From NCBI RefSeq assembly GCF_900100705.1, contig NZ_FNCH01000003.1, positions 310,001-374,000 of the forward strand: a stretch of 64,000 nt of DNA, in the 5' to 3' direction. The notes beneath the pieces are model-generated. The model did not search any database. It was not told where the DNA came from and saw only the letters and a list, made by a program, of their open reading frames with translations. This DNA is from Pedobacter terrae. GTDB taxonomy: Bacteria > Bacteroidota > Bacteroidia > Sphingobacteriales > Sphingobacteriaceae. The position numbers and the translations under genes were made by a program. Positions 42,148-52,518 of this stretch are shown here, piece by piece. How positions within the stretch are numbered: position 1 is the stretch's first letter; each line of letters begins with the position of its first letter.

Positions 42148-42268
42148 TTTACCTATCCTTTACCCATTGTTTACCCTTTCTAGGCACCATGTTAACCCCA
42201 TGGTTACCTCTTGTTTACCTATTCATTACCTTTTTATTACCTAAAAGGTAAAGAATAGGTAAACAAAC
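42148..42268. repeat. 11-bp phased TTTACC repeats ending in a 24-bp hairpin
   Basis: TTACC starts at 42149, 42160, 42171, 42204, 42215, 42226 and 42237, always a multiple of 11 bases apart; a TAACC at 42193 keeps the phase and the unit at 42182 is degenerate. The last units fold back: TTGTTTACCTATTCATTACC and following TTTT (42211-42234) pairs with the complement at 42243-42266, 23 of 24 positions, with an 8-base loop. Inverted GGTAAA copies (42247, 42258) keep the same 11-bp step. This lies in the 490-base gap before the PHP phosphatase. No T-tract indicates a simple terminator. Confidence 0.75.
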
Positions 42269-42615
42269 AGCGAATAAAAATTAGTGAATAAGGTAACAAA
42301 AGGTTCGGATGGTATGAAGTTCATTGGTAGTGTGATATTAGAATTAAAATAATTAGGGACCCTTGACGATTATAGGTTAAGTCATTATTAATAAGTTTCA
42401 CTTTAGTAGAGGTACAAGTTGTTTTTTGGACATTATTTCTACTTTTTGTCTGTTTTAGTCTACTGTTTGTTGATAAATCCAATGAATTAGGTTAGATTTA
42501 CTCCGTCTCATAGACTTTTTGGCGTTGTAATTCGTTTAATGGGTGTCGTTGAATGAATTGAAGCAATTTTGGTTAACTTATAGTCAAGCAATTGATTTAA
42601 TATTTCCTTATAATA
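42269..42615. other. AT-rich leader region before the capsule export genes
   Basis: No gene is seen. It holds degenerate continuation of the GGTAA words and ordinary AT-rich sequence, and presumably the promoter of the phosphatase-Wza-Wzc set. I could not identify a convincing TAnnTTTG element near 42616. Confidence 0.4.
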
Positions 42616-43359
42616 ATGTTTAGCTTTTTTAATAAAAAAAATAAAATTACCGATATTTCCTGGCTAGGAGTAGACATACATTCACATATCTTGCCGGGTA
42701 TTGATGACGGTTCTCCGGATCTGGCTACTTCTTTGCGTTTTGTTAAATCATTACAAGAGTTGGGTTTTGATCAGCTAATTGCTACACCTCATATCTACCA
42801 AGAGCTGTATCCAAACACAAGCGAAACGATCTCTAGCGCAAAAGATTTACTACAGAAAGAAATGGATAAAGCTAATGTTTCTTTAAAGTTAAGTGCTGGT
42901 GCAGAATATATGGTGGATCAGGATTTTAAGATGGATGGGGCATTATGCACCTTAGATCAAAAGCATTTGTTGATTGAGATGTCTTATTTAAATGAAAGTC
43001 CAGGGATTAGCCAAGCCATTTTTGATTTAGAAATTAAAGGTTATAAGCCGATTCTAGCCCATCCTGAACGCTATACTTTTTACTTTAAGGATAGAAGCCG
43101 GCTAAAAAGATTTAAAGAAAAAGGCTGTCTCTTACAATTGAATTTATTGTCCTTGTTGGGCTATTATGGCAAAGAGGTTAAGCAATTGGCCGAAATTTTG
43201 ATAAAAGAAAAGATGTATGATTTTGCTGCAACGGACCTACACCATGATAAACATCTGAACACGTTAACGGAAGCAGTTCAATCAGGCAGGATTTATGACC
43301 TAATCGGTAGTTATGAATTTAAAAATCAGCAAGTATTTTCTTCTGTTGCACTTAGCTAA
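42616..43359 (+). CDS. PHP-type tyrosine-protein phosphatase (CpsB/YwqE-like)
   Basis: A 247-residue phosphatase expected to dephosphorylate the Wzc-like kinase. Metal-binding motifs are DIHSHILPGIDDG (18-30), ATPHIYQ (about 56-62), AHPERY (about 154-159) and ATDLHHD (about 212-218), the PHP arrangement. A standard member is 240-260 residues. It comes first before the Wza- and Wzc-like genes, as in many Bacteroidota and Firmicutes capsule loci. Confidence 0.9.
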   Translation: MFSFFNKKNKITDISWLGVDIHSHILPGIDDGSPDLATSLRFVKSLQELGFDQLIATPHIYQELYPNTSETISSAKDLLQKEMDKANVSLKLSAGAEYMVDQDFKMDGALCTLDQKHLLIEMSYLNESPGISQAIFDLEIKGYKPILAHPERYTFYFKDRSRLKRFKEKGCLLQLNLLSLLGYYGKEVKQLAEILIKEKMYDFAATDLHHDKHLNTLTEAVQSGRIYDLIGSYEFKNQQVFSSVALS

Positions 43360-43513
43360 TCCCACTGAAGATACCTTATAATAAGGATTAAAGTTACTAA
43401 TTCTAAATTAACAGAGGATTATCCTTTGTTATGATTTTCTTGTTTTACAATTAAATGATTAAGTTTGCCACCGGTTTGAAATGATCATTAACGTTTTGAA
43501 CGGATATATACCT

Positions 43514-44323
43514 ATGAGTAATAAGAATAACGTAAAAAAAGGGCTGAAATATTTAATATTCTCTTTAGTGATAGCCCTTAGTGCATCCTGTGTGAGCAAT
43601 AAGAAAATAGCTTATTTTCAGGATATTCAATCTATTAAACAAGCTAAATTAGATAGTGCGGCCGTTTTTACTGAGCCAGTAATTCAGTCTGATGACATTT
43701 TAAGTATAAATATTTTTACGCTTAATCCGCAGAGTGGGGCGATAGTGAATCAAGCAGCCAATAATACTGTTTTAGGTGGAGGTGCCAACACAGCAGTTGC
43801 AGCTCAGCAGGTTTCAGGTTTTTTAGTTGATAGAAATGGGGATGTAGAGCTTTCTCTAATAGGAAAAGTTAAGGTAGCTGGTTTAACAACTTATCAAGCA
43901 CGTGAATTAATTAGAGAAAAAGCTGCTGCTGTTTACAAAGAACCGAATGTTCAATTAAGATTTGCGAATTTCAAGGTGAGTGTTCTTGGTGAGGTTAATT
44001 CACCTTCTACATATACCTTACCAAATGAAAAAGTAAGCATATTGGATGCGCTCAGTTTGGCCGGAGATCTAACGATTTATGGCAAACGAGATAATGTATT
44101 AATCGTCCGTGATAATAATGGAAAAAAAGAGTTCGTTAGACTGGATCTAAATTCCAGTAGAATATTTAATAGCCCATTCTATTACCTAAAGCAAAATGAC
44201 GTTGTATATGTAGAACCTAATAAGAGAAAGGTATCTGCCTCAAATTCTGCCCAAATTCAAACTATTGGGGTAATCGCCTCTGTTATTTCAGTAATCGTGC
44301 TAGCCATTTCTAGTTTTAAATAG
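43514..44323 (+). CDS. polysaccharide export protein (Wza-like) lipoprotein
   Basis: A 269-residue outer-membrane export protein. With the start at 43514 the leader ends in LSASC and the mature protein starts CVSNKKIAYFQDIQ, the usual Bacteroidota Wza opening. The Poly_export and SLBB parts follow: ILSINIFTLNP, VDRNGDVELSLIGKVKVAGL and SVLGEVNSPSTYTLPN. It should form the outer channel for the polysaccharide. An ATG at 43481 would lengthen the leader by 11 residues and is less likely. It is 17 bases before the kinase gene. Confidence 0.9.
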   Translation: MSNKNNVKKGLKYLIFSLVIALSASCVSNKKIAYFQDIQSIKQAKLDSAAVFTEPVIQSDDILSINIFTLNPQSGAIVNQAANNTVLGGGANTAVAAQQVSGFLVDRNGDVELSLIGKVKVAGLTTYQARELIREKAAAVYKEPNVQLRFANFKVSVLGEVNSPSTYTLPNEKVSILDALSLAGDLTIYGKRDNVLIVRDNNGKKEFVRLDLNSSRIFNSPFYYLKQNDVVYVEPNKRKVSASNSAQIQTIGVIASVISVIVLAISSFK

Positions 44324-44340
44324 ATCCTGTATAAATTGTA

Positions 44341-46701
44341 ATGAATAATCTAACCGAAAGCAATATGGTTTCCCGTGTAGAAGAAGAGGATAGCATCAAT
44401 ATTAAAGAGATAATAAACAAATTACTAAATAAGTGGCCTTGGTTTGTTATCAGTATTTTTGTGTGTTTATTAATCGCCTTTATTTATGGCAAATATACCG
44501 CTCCAACCTATCAGATTCGAGCTAAGCTTATCGTTAACGACGATGAAAAGGGTGGTAATCTTGGTAAACAAGCTAGTTCTTTAATGGATTTAGGCGGGCT
44601 TATGGGATCAAAAAATTCTGTTGATAATGAAGCCGAAATTTTAAAAACTCGTTTTTTAATGGAACAGGTTGTTAGGGACATGCAATTAAATGTTATTTAT
44701 TCAAAAAAAACAGAGTTTTTTATTCGTGAACTTTATAAATCTCCTATTAGCCTAGTTTTCATTAAAAGTGTTGATACAATTAATGCTACGGATTTTAAGG
44801 TAATAAAACTTGCTGCGAATAAACTAAAAATAAACAGCAATGACTTTGAAAAAACAGTCGCATTTGGTGAAAGATTTAACGTTCCAGGAGTAGGAATGAT
44901 CCAACTAGTAGAAAATTCCGGCCCAAAAATGGATGACAGTGAATACTTTATAAAAGTTAGCTCTATTGATACTCGAGTTGCATCCCTTATGAAGCAGCTT
45001 AGTGTTACAGTAAGTAACAAACAAGTTAGCATTATTGACCTCGGTTTATCTTACCCTGTGCCGGCGAAGGGAGAGGATATTTTGAATACACTCATTAATA
45101 GGTATACCCAATCTAATCTAAGTGATAAGAATGCGGTAGCTGATAGTACTTACCGTTTTATCAAGGAACGTCTTAATGTTATTGCTTCAGAATTAGGTGA
45201 TGTTGAAAATAATGTGGAGAGCTTTAAACAAAGGAACCAGTTGGCAGACATGAGTGAGCAGGGTAAACTTCTCGTGCAGAATACTGGCGAATTTAGTTCT
45301 GATCTAGCAAAAGCTGAGACTCAGGTAAGCGTGCTGAATGATCTTGAGAAATATCTGACTGATGACAGTAACGTAAAGCGGGTTTTTCCATCAGCATTAA
45401 TACCAACTGATATGGTTTTCTCTAATTTAATGAGCCAATATAATGCGCTTTTAATTGAAAGAGAGAAACAGCTTTTAAGTGTAACTGAAGAAAGTCCATT
45501 CATTCAAAATATCGATACTCAAATAAAGGGATTGAAAAGTGATATACTTTCAAATGTTCAAAGTAGTAAAAATTCAGCAATACTGACTAGAAACAGGCTT
45601 AAAAGCCAATTATTAAAGGCAGAGGGTAAAATTTCGGGAGTTCCTGAAGTTGAAAAAAATTATCTCAAACTAGCTAGAAACCAACAGATCAAACAAGAGC
45701 TATATATCTTTCTAATGCAGAAGGCGGAAGAAACAAATATTTCAAAAACAGCTAATATCTCAATAGCAAAAACCATTGATCCTCCAAAATCTGAACTACT
45801 TCCAATTGCTCCTAAAAAAAATGTAGTTTATATCATTGGGTTAATTATTGGTATTTTGCTTCCTATAATATTAATTTTTAGTCAAGCATTATTCAATACT
45901 ACTGTTACAACTAAGGATGAAATTGGTGGATTTACCCAAGTACCAGTAATTGGCGAAATAAGTCATAATACAAGTGATGATAATCTAATTGTAGCAAATC
46001 AAGGAAGATCGGCTATATCAGAGCAATTTAGGGCATTAAGGACCAATCTTTCATTCTATTTAAAGAATAATAATGAAAAGGTTATCCTTCTTACATCTAG
46101 TATGAGTGGAGAGGGTAAATCATTTACGGCAATAAACCTTGGTAATATTCTTGCACTAGCAGGTAAAAAGGTATTGTTAATGGAGTTTGATCTGAGAAAA
46201 CCCGGTCTTTCTGCGAAATTGGGCATTGATAACTCGGTTGGCTTTAGTAATTATACAATTAGCCCTGAAATTAAAGTTACTGACATTGTAAAGCCATTAG
46301 CGATAAATAAGAATATGTTTATTGTATCCTCTGGTCCACTACCACCAAACCCTGCTGAAACATTATTAAGCGAGCATACACCTGGGCTGATTGAAGAATT
46401 AAAAACTCAATTTGATTATATTATCATGGATGCTCCACCTATCGGAATTATCACTGACGCACAATTGCTATCAATATATGCCGATGTAACGCTTTACTTG
46501 GTGCGTCAAAAGGTTACGCAAAAGGATCAACTTACCATAGTTGAAGAATTATTTACAAGCGGTAAAATGAAAAACTTAGGTATAGTTGTGAATGATATAG
46601 ATACCAAACTTTATGGCTATGGTTATGGCTATGGTACCTATGGGGAAAATAAAAAACCTAATTCATTAACCAAGCTTAAAAATATATTTAAAAATTCGTA
46701 G
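44341..46701 (+). CDS. polysaccharide chain-length/tyrosine autokinase (Wzc-like)
   Basis: A 786-residue inner-membrane protein with Wzz domains, two membrane segments (about 34-52 and 499-520), and a cytoplasmic BY-kinase domain. The Walker A is [12 protein letters not shown] (near 585-596), the A' is [11 protein letters not shown] and the C-terminal tail carries the tyrosine cluster [12 protein letters not shown], the usual autophosphorylation region. Cycles of phosphorylation and dephosphorylation by the PHP phosphatase at 42616 would control polymer length. It sits between Wza and the GDP-fucose genes. Confidence 0.92.
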   Translation: MNNLTESNMVSRVEEEDSINIKEIINKLLNKWPWFVISIFVCLLIAFIYGKYTAPTYQIRAKLIVNDDEKGGNLGKQASSLMDLGGLMGSKNSVDNEAEILKTRFLMEQVVRDMQLNVIYSKKTEFFIRELYKSPISLVFIKSVDTINATDFKVIKLAANKLKINSNDFEKTVAFGERFNVPGVGMIQLVENSGPKMDDSEYFIKVSSIDTRVASLMKQLSVTVSNKQVSIIDLGLSYPVPAKGEDILNTLINRYTQSNLSDKNAVADSTYRFIKERLNVIASELGDVENNVESFKQRNQLADMSEQGKLLVQNTGEFSSDLAKAETQVSVLNDLEKYLTDDSNVKRVFPSALIPTDMVFSNLMSQYNALLIEREKQLLSVTEESPFIQNIDTQIKGLKSDILSNVQSSKNSAILTRNRLKSQLLKAEGKISGVPEVEKNYLKLARNQQIKQELYIFLMQKAEETNISKTANISIAKTIDPPKSELLPIAPKKNVVYIIGLIIGILLPIILIFSQALFNTTVTTKDEIGGFTQVPVIGEISHNTSDDNLIVANQGRSAISEQFRALRTNLSFYLKNNNEKVILLTSSMSGEGKSFTAINLGNILALAGKKVLLMEFDLRKPGLSAKLGIDNSVGFSNYTISPEIKVTDIVKPLAINKNMFIVSSGPLPPNPAETLLSEHTPGLIEELKTQFDYIIMDAPPIGIITDAQLLSIYADVTLYLVRQKVTQKDQLTIVEELFTSGKMKNLGIVVNDIDTKLYGYGYGYGTYGENKKPNSLTKLKNIFKNS

Positions 46702-46705
46702 AAAA

Positions 46706-47833
46706 ATGAAAGTTGCACTAATTACGGGTATAACAGGACAAGATGGAACATATCTAGCGGAACTTTTGCTAGATAAAGGTTATATGGTTCATGGAATTAA
46801 AAGAAGAAGTTCTTTGTTTAATACAGATCGTATTGATCATCTTTACCAAGATCCTCATGATGATAATGTTAGGTTTAAATTACATTATGGAGATTTGACC
46901 GATTCAACGAATTTAATCAGACTTGTTCAAGAAATCCAGCCGGATGAAATTTATAATTTGGGTGCAATGAGTCATGTAAAAGTGTCCTTTGATTCACCTG
47001 AATATGTTGCTAATGTAGACGGAATCGGAACCTTACGGATATTGGAGGCCGTGAGGATTCTAGGCTTAGAAAAAAAAACCAAAGTTTATCAGGCATCTAC
47101 CTCTGAATTATATGGCGGTATGCCGGAAAACAAAAATGATAAAGGATTTTATGATGAAAATTCACCTTTTTATCCACGTTCCCCATATGGTGTAGCCAAA
47201 ATTTATGGATTTTGGATTACGAAGAACTATCGCGAAGCTTATAATATGTTTGCTTGTAATGGAATATTATTTAATCACGAAAGTCCATTAAGGGGTGAGA
47301 CTTTTGTAACTCGTAAAATCACACGTGCGGTCGCTAAAATAGCTCAAGGTTTACAGAAAAAATTATTTTTAGGTAATCTGGATGCAGAACGTGACTGGGG
47401 CCATGCTAAGGACTACGTTGAGGCTATGTGGAGGATATTACAGCAAGATGTTGCAGAAGATTATGTAATTGCTACTGGTGTAACTACTAGAGTTCGTGAA
47501 TTCGTGCGTTTGGCCTTTGCTGAAGTTGGGATAACAATTGATTTTACAGGAGAAGGCGTTGAAGAGAAAGGTATTGTATCTGCATGTTCAAATCCTGAAT
47601 TTCAAGTTGAGCTTGGAACAGAGGTTGTAGGAGTTGATCCGGCATATTTCCGCCCTACGGAGGTAGATTTATTGATTGGAGACCCTACCAAATCCAAGAC
47701 TAAATTAGGATGGGAACCTAAATATGATTTGGCTGCTTTAGTGAAAGAAATGGTGGCGGCTGACGTGGATCATTTCAGGAAAGAATCACTATTGAAATCT
47801 CATGGTTATACCATTAAAAATCAATATGAATAA
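46706..47833 (+). CDS. gmd: GDP-mannose 4,6-dehydratase
   Basis: A 375-residue SDR enzyme that converts GDP-mannose to GDP-4-keto-6-deoxymannose. [17 protein letters not shown] (6-22) binds [14 protein letters not shown] has the catalytic Thr/Glu; [13 protein letters not shown] has the Yxxx[12 protein letters not shown] is a further family block. It overlaps the next gene by one base (TAATG). GDP-mannose would come from the mannose-1-phosphate guanylyltransferase at 58954. Confidence 0.96.
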   Translation: MKVALITGITGQDGTYLAELLLDKGYMVHGIKRRSSLFNTDRIDHLYQDPHDDNVRFKLHYGDLTDSTNLIRLVQEIQPDEIYNLGAMSHVKVSFDSPEYVANVDGIGTLRILEAVRILGLEKKTKVYQASTSELYGGMPENKNDKGFYDENSPFYPRSPYGVAKIYGFWITKNYREAYNMFACNGILFNHESPLRGETFVTRKITRAVAKIAQGLQKKLFLGNLDAERDWGHAKDYVEAMWRILQQDVAEDYVIATGVTTRVREFVRLAFAEVGITIDFTGEGVEEKGIVSACSNPEFQVELGTEVVGVDPAYFRPTEVDLLIGDPTKSKTKLGWEPKYDLAALVKEMVAADVDHFRKESLLKSHGYTIKNQYE

Positions 47834-48780
47834 TGTCTGAATTGTATTTTCAAGATAAGAATGCAAAGGTCTATATTGCAGGGCATCGAGGAATGGTTGG
47901 CTCGGCAATATTTAGAAAGTTACAGAAAGAAGGTTTTACGAATCTTGTTTTCCGTACTTCAGTAGAACTTGATTTAAGAGATCAACGCGCTGTAAGGGGT
48001 TTTTTTGAAGATGAGCGGCCTGACTATGTTTTTTTAGCCGCTGCTAAAGTAGGCGGCATTGTTGCTAATAATACTTATCGAGGGGATTTTATTTATGAAA
48101 ATCTCATGATTCAGAGTAACATTATCGAGTCATCAAGAAGTGTTAATGTGAAAAAATTGATGTTTTTGGGTTCATCATGTATCTATCCAAAAATGGCTCC
48201 TCAGCCTCTCAAAGAAGAGTATTTGTTAACAGGTGAATTGGAGCCCACTAATGAACCTTATGCGATTGCTAAGATTGCAGGAATTAAAATGTGTGATGCC
48301 TATCGCCAGCAATACGGCTGTAATTACATATCTGTGATGCCCACGAATCTTTATGGCTTGAACGATAATTATCATCCGCAGAATTCACATGTGTTACCGG
48401 CTCTAATCAGAAGGTTTGATGAAGCTAAAGCTAACAATCTATCATCTGTAAGCATATGGGGTAGCGGCTCTCCAAAAAGAGAGTTTTTGTATGCTGATGA
48501 TCTTGCAGATGCCTGTATTCATTTAATGAGGAATTATAATGATGCTGGTTTAGTAAATATAGGGTGTGGTGAAGATTTAAGTATTAAGGAGTTGGCTTTT
48601 GTCATTAAGGATATCGTTGGCTTTAAAGGGGAAATTAATTTTGATACCAGTAAACCAGATGGTACACCAAGAAAGCTAATGGATGTTTCTAAATTAACTA
48701 ATCTTGGATGGACTTATGCAACCACTTTAGAACAAGGGCTAAGATTGGCTTATGAAGATTTTAAAAATAAAAATAATTAA
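47833..48780 (+). CDS. fcl: GDP-L-fucose synthase
   Basis: A 315-residue SDR epimerase/reductase that converts the gmd product to GDP-L-fucose. [10 protein letters not shown] (17-26) binds [14 protein letters not shown] has the catalytic Ser/Cys; [12 protein letters not shown] has the YxxxK; MPTNLYG and [10 protein letters not shown] are family blocks. It overlaps gmd and makes a two-step pathway with it. Confidence 0.96.
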   Translation: MSELYFQDKNAKVYIAGHRGMVGSAIFRKLQKEGFTNLVFRTSVELDLRDQRAVRGFFEDERPDYVFLAAAKVGGIVANNTYRGDFIYENLMIQSNIIESSRSVNVKKLMFLGSSCIYPKMAPQPLKEEYLLTGELEPTNEPYAIAKIAGIKMCDAYRQQYGCNYISVMPTNLYGLNDNYHPQNSHVLPALIRRFDEAKANNLSSVSIWGSGSPKREFLYADDLADACIHLMRNYNDAGLVNIGCGEDLSIKELAFVIKDIVGFKGEINFDTSKPDGTPRKLMDVSKLTNLGWTYATTLEQGLRLAYEDFKNKNN

Positions 48781-48785
48781 CTAAA

Positions 48786-50012
48786 ATGAAAATTGGGATA
48801 TTAGGAGCTGGTATTTCCGGCCTGAGTATTGGAAAGATGCTATCTAAGCAACATGATGTTGAATTACTTGAAAGGCATTCAATACATGGTGGAATTGCGA
48901 GAACGAAAACTGTAGAAGGTGTTGCATATCATCCTGTAGGTGGACATTGCTTTAACTCTAAATATCCTGATGTAATGGATTTTGTTTTTAATGAAATTTT
49001 GCCAAAAGATAGCTGGCATCAGGTTCAGCGTAATGCCGTAATAAAATTAAGGGGAGAAGAGGTTTCTTATCCTATAGAGTACGCAATACAACAGATTCAC
49101 GAGTTTGCGCCAGAGCTAGCAATCGATATTACTAGAGATTTCTTGAGCGCAGAAGACGATAAAGTGTATGAAAATTTGGAAGACTGGTTTAGAAAAAAAT
49201 TCGGAAATACATTAGCCGAAAATTACTTTATTCCTTATAATTCTAAAATCTGGAATAGGCCTCCGAGCGAAATGAGTCCTGCTTGGGTAGATGGAAAATT
49301 GCCTATCCCGAATAAGGAATCATTTTTTAAGGGTTTAATTAGTAATGAGAGCGACAAAATGCCACATGCAAGTTTTTATTACCCGGATACCAATAATCAA
49401 AATACTTTTATAGACAAGTTAGCTGAGGGCTTAACAATTTTAACTGACTTTACTGTAAATACAATAGAAAAAAAGGCAAAAAAATGGCTTATAAACGGGG
49501 AGAAAGAGTTTGATTTAGTGATAAGTACATTGCCTTTAAACATATTGCCACATTTAATAAAGGATACTCCTCATGAAGTTTTAAATGCAGCAGATAAATT
49601 GCGTTATAATAAAGTAACCACCATGTTCTGGGAAACTGAAGAGACAGAAAGAACCTGGACTTATATACCTGAATCGTATAATTTTTTTCATAGATATATT
49701 CATATTGGAAGTTTCTTCAAGCCAAAGAAAAATTACTCAATGTCAGAGGTTGTGGGTGAGAAGACCAGGGAAGAGATGATAGAGAACGGTAAGAAAGATA
49801 GTTTTTTGAAGAGACCTATTGATTATAACGTTTCAGAACATGCCTATGTAGTTTTTGATGAAAATTATGATTCAGCGACAACTACTGTTAAAAAATATCT
49901 TCAAGATATTGGCCTTCATACCCTTGGTAGATTTGGCGAATGGCAGTATTACAATATGGATGTTTGCATTAAAAGCAGTTTAGACCTAGCACAAAAAATA
50001 AATTTGGCCTAA
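48786..50012 (+). CDS. FAD-dependent oxidoreductase/amine-oxidase-like protein
   Basis: A 408-residue protein whose N-terminus is the FAD-binding loop GILGAGISGLSIG (3-15). NRPPSEMSPAWVDGKLPIPN (about 157-176) resembles blocks in protoporphyrinogen-oxidase-like and UDP-galactopyranose-mutase-like enzymes. Proteins of this type occur inside capsule loci and could act on a nucleotide sugar or a lipid-linked sugar. I cannot tell the reaction. No membrane segment. Confidence 0.7.
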   Translation: MKIGILGAGISGLSIGKMLSKQHDVELLERHSIHGGIARTKTVEGVAYHPVGGHCFNSKYPDVMDFVFNEILPKDSWHQVQRNAVIKLRGEEVSYPIEYAIQQIHEFAPELAIDITRDFLSAEDDKVYENLEDWFRKKFGNTLAENYFIPYNSKIWNRPPSEMSPAWVDGKLPIPNKESFFKGLISNESDKMPHASFYYPDTNNQNTFIDKLAEGLTILTDFTVNTIEKKAKKWLINGEKEFDLVISTLPLNILPHLIKDTPHEVLNAADKLRYNKVTTMFWETEETERTWTYIPESYNFFHRYIHIGSFFKPKKNYSMSEVVGEKTREEMIENGKKDSFLKRPIDYNVSEHAYVVFDENYDSATTTVKKYLQDIGLHTLGRFGEWQYYNMDVCIKSSLDLAQKINLA

Positions 50013-50020
50013 ATGATAAA

Positions 50021-51454
50021 ATGAGTTTAAAAAAGAACGTAATAAGTAATTTTATACTTACTTCATCAACAATATTATTTCCTTTAATTACGTTTCCATA
50101 TGTAACAAGGGTTCTTTCAAGTAATGGTTTAGGCAGTATATTCTTTATTGATGCATTTTCGCAGTACTTTATAATTTTGTCTTCTTTAGGTATACCCTTC
50201 TATGGGGTTAGAGAAATTGCAAAACATAAACATGATGTAAAAAGAAATTCTGATCTAGTTGTAGAGCTTGTAATATTACAATTTTTCTTGGCGCTTACTT
50301 GTTGCTGTATTTTTTTTGCTCTACATTTTTTTATTCCAAAATTGGGCTCTCAAATTAGTTTAATACAGATTGCGTGTTTATCAATCTTGTCCAATTCATT
50401 TTTGATCGAGTGGTACTATCAAGGGATAGAAAATTTCAGTTATATAACTAAAAGATCATTAATAATTAAAAGCCTTAGCGTAATAGCAATATTAGTACTG
50501 GTTAAGCAGCAGGACGATTATATTCTTTATTTTTTAATTCTTTCATTGCTAGTATTTTCAAATTCATTCCTTAATTTTTACAATTTTTATAAACATTTCT
50601 ATAAGGGATGGCCTGAGAAATTGAATTTGTCAATTCATCTTAAACCACTATTAGTTCTATTTAGTATAAACGTTTCTATAAGCGTATATACTGTTTTAGA
50701 TACAGTTATTTTAGGTTTCTTTACAACCCCAGTGGCGGTTAGTTTTTATAACGTACCCTTGAAATTAGTAAAGATGTTTTGGTTGCTAATTGCTGGTATA
50801 GGAACAGTATTAATTCCAAGGATGTCAGTGTTACATGCCAATAAAAACAATGAAGCCATTAAGGATTTAATGGCGAAGTCAATTAATGTAATATTCTTAA
50901 TCGCTTTACCTTTTTCTTTTTTTTGCGTTGTTTTCCCTACAGAAATTTTAACTATAATTTCGGGGAAAAAGTATTTGCCAGCTATCAATGTATTACGAAT
51001 TCTATCCTTAATTCCTTTAATCATCGGGCTATGCAACGTTTTTGGAACACAATATTTATTACCTATTGGGCAAGAAAGAAAAATACTACACGCCACTATT
51101 TTAGGACTTATTGTGAGTCTTGCAGCTAACTTTATATTAATTCCGATTTATAGTTTTACCGGAGCAGCAATTTCTTGTTTATTGGCAGAACTAACCGTTT
51201 GTATATATATATATATATGGGCAAGAAAGAATATAGCTATAACTTTTGACTATAAACTATTGTTTTTAATTATTTTATCTTTACTGCCAAGTTTTTTATT
51301 GACTGTTGGCCTCAAGAACTACTTATCGTCTTTATCGATGATGACTTTATCAATTTTTGTATATATAGTTAGTTTTATATTATTCCAGTTACTATTGTTT
51401 AGAAATAAGTTTGTTGAGGAAATAGTATCTAATGTTTTGAAGTTTAAAAAGTAA
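50021..51454 (+). CDS. oligosaccharide flippase (Wzx)
   Basis: A 477-residue membrane protein with about 12-14 segments that opens LKKNVISNFILTSSTILFPLITFPYVTRVL, the pattern of PST-type flippases. FYNVPLKLVKMFWLLIAGIGTVLIPRMS is a further family block. It moves undecaprenyl-linked repeat units across the inner membrane. It is AT-rich, as are the following genes: the 60 bases at 50041-50100 have 12 G+C. Substrate-specific and strain-variable in most loci. Confidence 0.88.
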   Translation: MSLKKNVISNFILTSSTILFPLITFPYVTRVLSSNGLGSIFFIDAFSQYFIILSSLGIPFYGVREIAKHKHDVKRNSDLVVELVILQFFLALTCCCIFFALHFFIPKLGSQISLIQIACLSILSNSFLIEWYYQGIENFSYITKRSLIIKSLSVIAILVLVKQQDDYILYFLILSLLVFSNSFLNFYNFYKHFYKGWPEKLNLSIHLKPLLVLFSINVSISVYTVLDTVILGFFTTPVAVSFYNVPLKLVKMFWLLIAGIGTVLIPRMSVLHANKNNEAIKDLMAKSINVIFLIALPFSFFCVVFPTEILTIISGKKYLPAINVLRILSLIPLIIGLCNVFGTQYLLPIGQERKILHATILGLIVSLAANFILIPIYSFTGAAISCLLAELTVCIYIYIWARKNIAITFDYKLLFLIILSLLPSFLLTVGLKNYLSSLSMMTLSIFVYIVSFILFQLLLFRNKFVEEIVSNVLKFKK

Positions 51455-51461
51455 ATTATTT

Positions 51462-52505
51462 ATGCAAATTAGTTTAGTATCAACAGTATTTAATGAAAGC
51501 AGTCGTTTAGAAAAAACTATAGCTGACCTGGAAGCTCAGACTGTAAAACCGTCCGAAATTATCATTACCGATGCCGGATCTTCTGATGGAACTTACGAAA
51601 AACTTTTAGAATGGAGAGATACCTCAAACATTCCTATTATTGTATTACAGAAGCATCGCTGTAATGTAGCAGAGGGGCGTAATCTTGCTATTAGAACGGC
51701 AAAGTATGATATTATTGCAAGTACTGATTTTGGCTGTCGCTTTACTAATAAATGGCTTGAATCAATTACTAAACCCCTTTCCAATCCTGAAATAATGGTT
51801 GTAGGCGGAAGCTTTAGTGTTATTGAGGCCGATCAAAATTCATTAGCAGCTAAAGCTGCATATGTTAATAATAATGGCTATAATATTAATGTTAAAGCTA
51901 CCAATTTTATACCTTCATCTAGATCAATAGCTTACAGACGAGAAGTATTTGATAAAGTAGGAGGATATTGCGAATGGTTAACTTTAGCGGGAGATGACTT
52001 TATATTTGGATTGGAGATGAAAGCTTTGGGGTACCAAATTTTTATGGTTGATGAGGCTAATGTTTTTTGGGGGCGTCATGTTTTGCCAATTGGCTTTTTG
52101 AAAGAAGCTGGAAGATATGGTTTGGGAGAAGGAGAGGCTAAATCAAATATATCAATGTTATTTAAACATTTAATATCTCTATCCTTTCAAGTTCTTTTTA
52201 TTGTTCTTTTAATTTTTAATATAACATTTTATATCCTTAATAGGGATGTAAATATTAGTGCTATTATTATCAATTTGATACTTGCAATTGGGTTTAAATC
52301 ATATATTTCAACCTTGTTGAATTGGCTACGATTTAGATCTGAAAAATATAATTTTAAAGTTTTAATATTCGCTTTTTATCAACAACAAATGATTAAATAT
52401 TACTATATAAAAAGTTATTTAAAAGGCTACTTTAATACTTCAGAAAGAGTGGTTGATAATTCAACCAAACTTAAAAAGAGACTTAATGGAAGCGTTAGTT
52501 CGTAG
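51462..52505 (+). CDS. glycosyltransferase family 2 with C-terminal membrane segments
   Basis: A 347-residue transferase. The GT-A core opens SLVSTVFNESSRLEKTI; IITDAGSSDGTYEKL carries the DA-G-S-S-D nucleotide-binding pattern; ASTDFGC is the DxD-like block; GGYCEWLTLAGDDFIFG has the acidic catalytic region. Two or three hydrophobic segments (about 232-295) near the C-terminus suggest membrane attachment. It probably extends the lipid-linked repeat unit. Sugar unknown. Confidence 0.85.
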   Translation: MQISLVSTVFNESSRLEKTIADLEAQTVKPSEIIITDAGSSDGTYEKLLEWRDTSNIPIIVLQKHRCNVAEGRNLAIRTAKYDIIASTDFGCRFTNKWLESITKPLSNPEIMVVGGSFSVIEADQNSLAAKAAYVNNNGYNINVKATNFIPSSRSIAYRREVFDKVGGYCEWLTLAGDDFIFGLEMKALGYQIFMVDEANVFWGRHVLPIGFLKEAGRYGLGEGEAKSNISMLFKHLISLSFQVLFIVLLIFNITFYILNRDVNISAIIINLILAIGFKSYISTLLNWLRFRSEKYNFKVLIFAFYQQQMIKYYYIKSYLKGYFNTSERVVDNSTKLKKRLNGSVSS

Positions 52506-52518
52506 TTGAGTATTTAAT

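Noticed and set aside
42148..42268. Array of short repeats as a CRISPR array
   Set aside because: The step is 11 bases with no unique spacers of 25 or more bases, and no cas genes are near. It is phased tandem repeat, not CRISPR.
43374..43424. Two small palindromes (CCTTATAATAAGG, AGGATTATCCT) upstream of the Wza-like gene
   Set aside because: They are short, AT-rich and could arise by chance; no second copies at related genes were seen.
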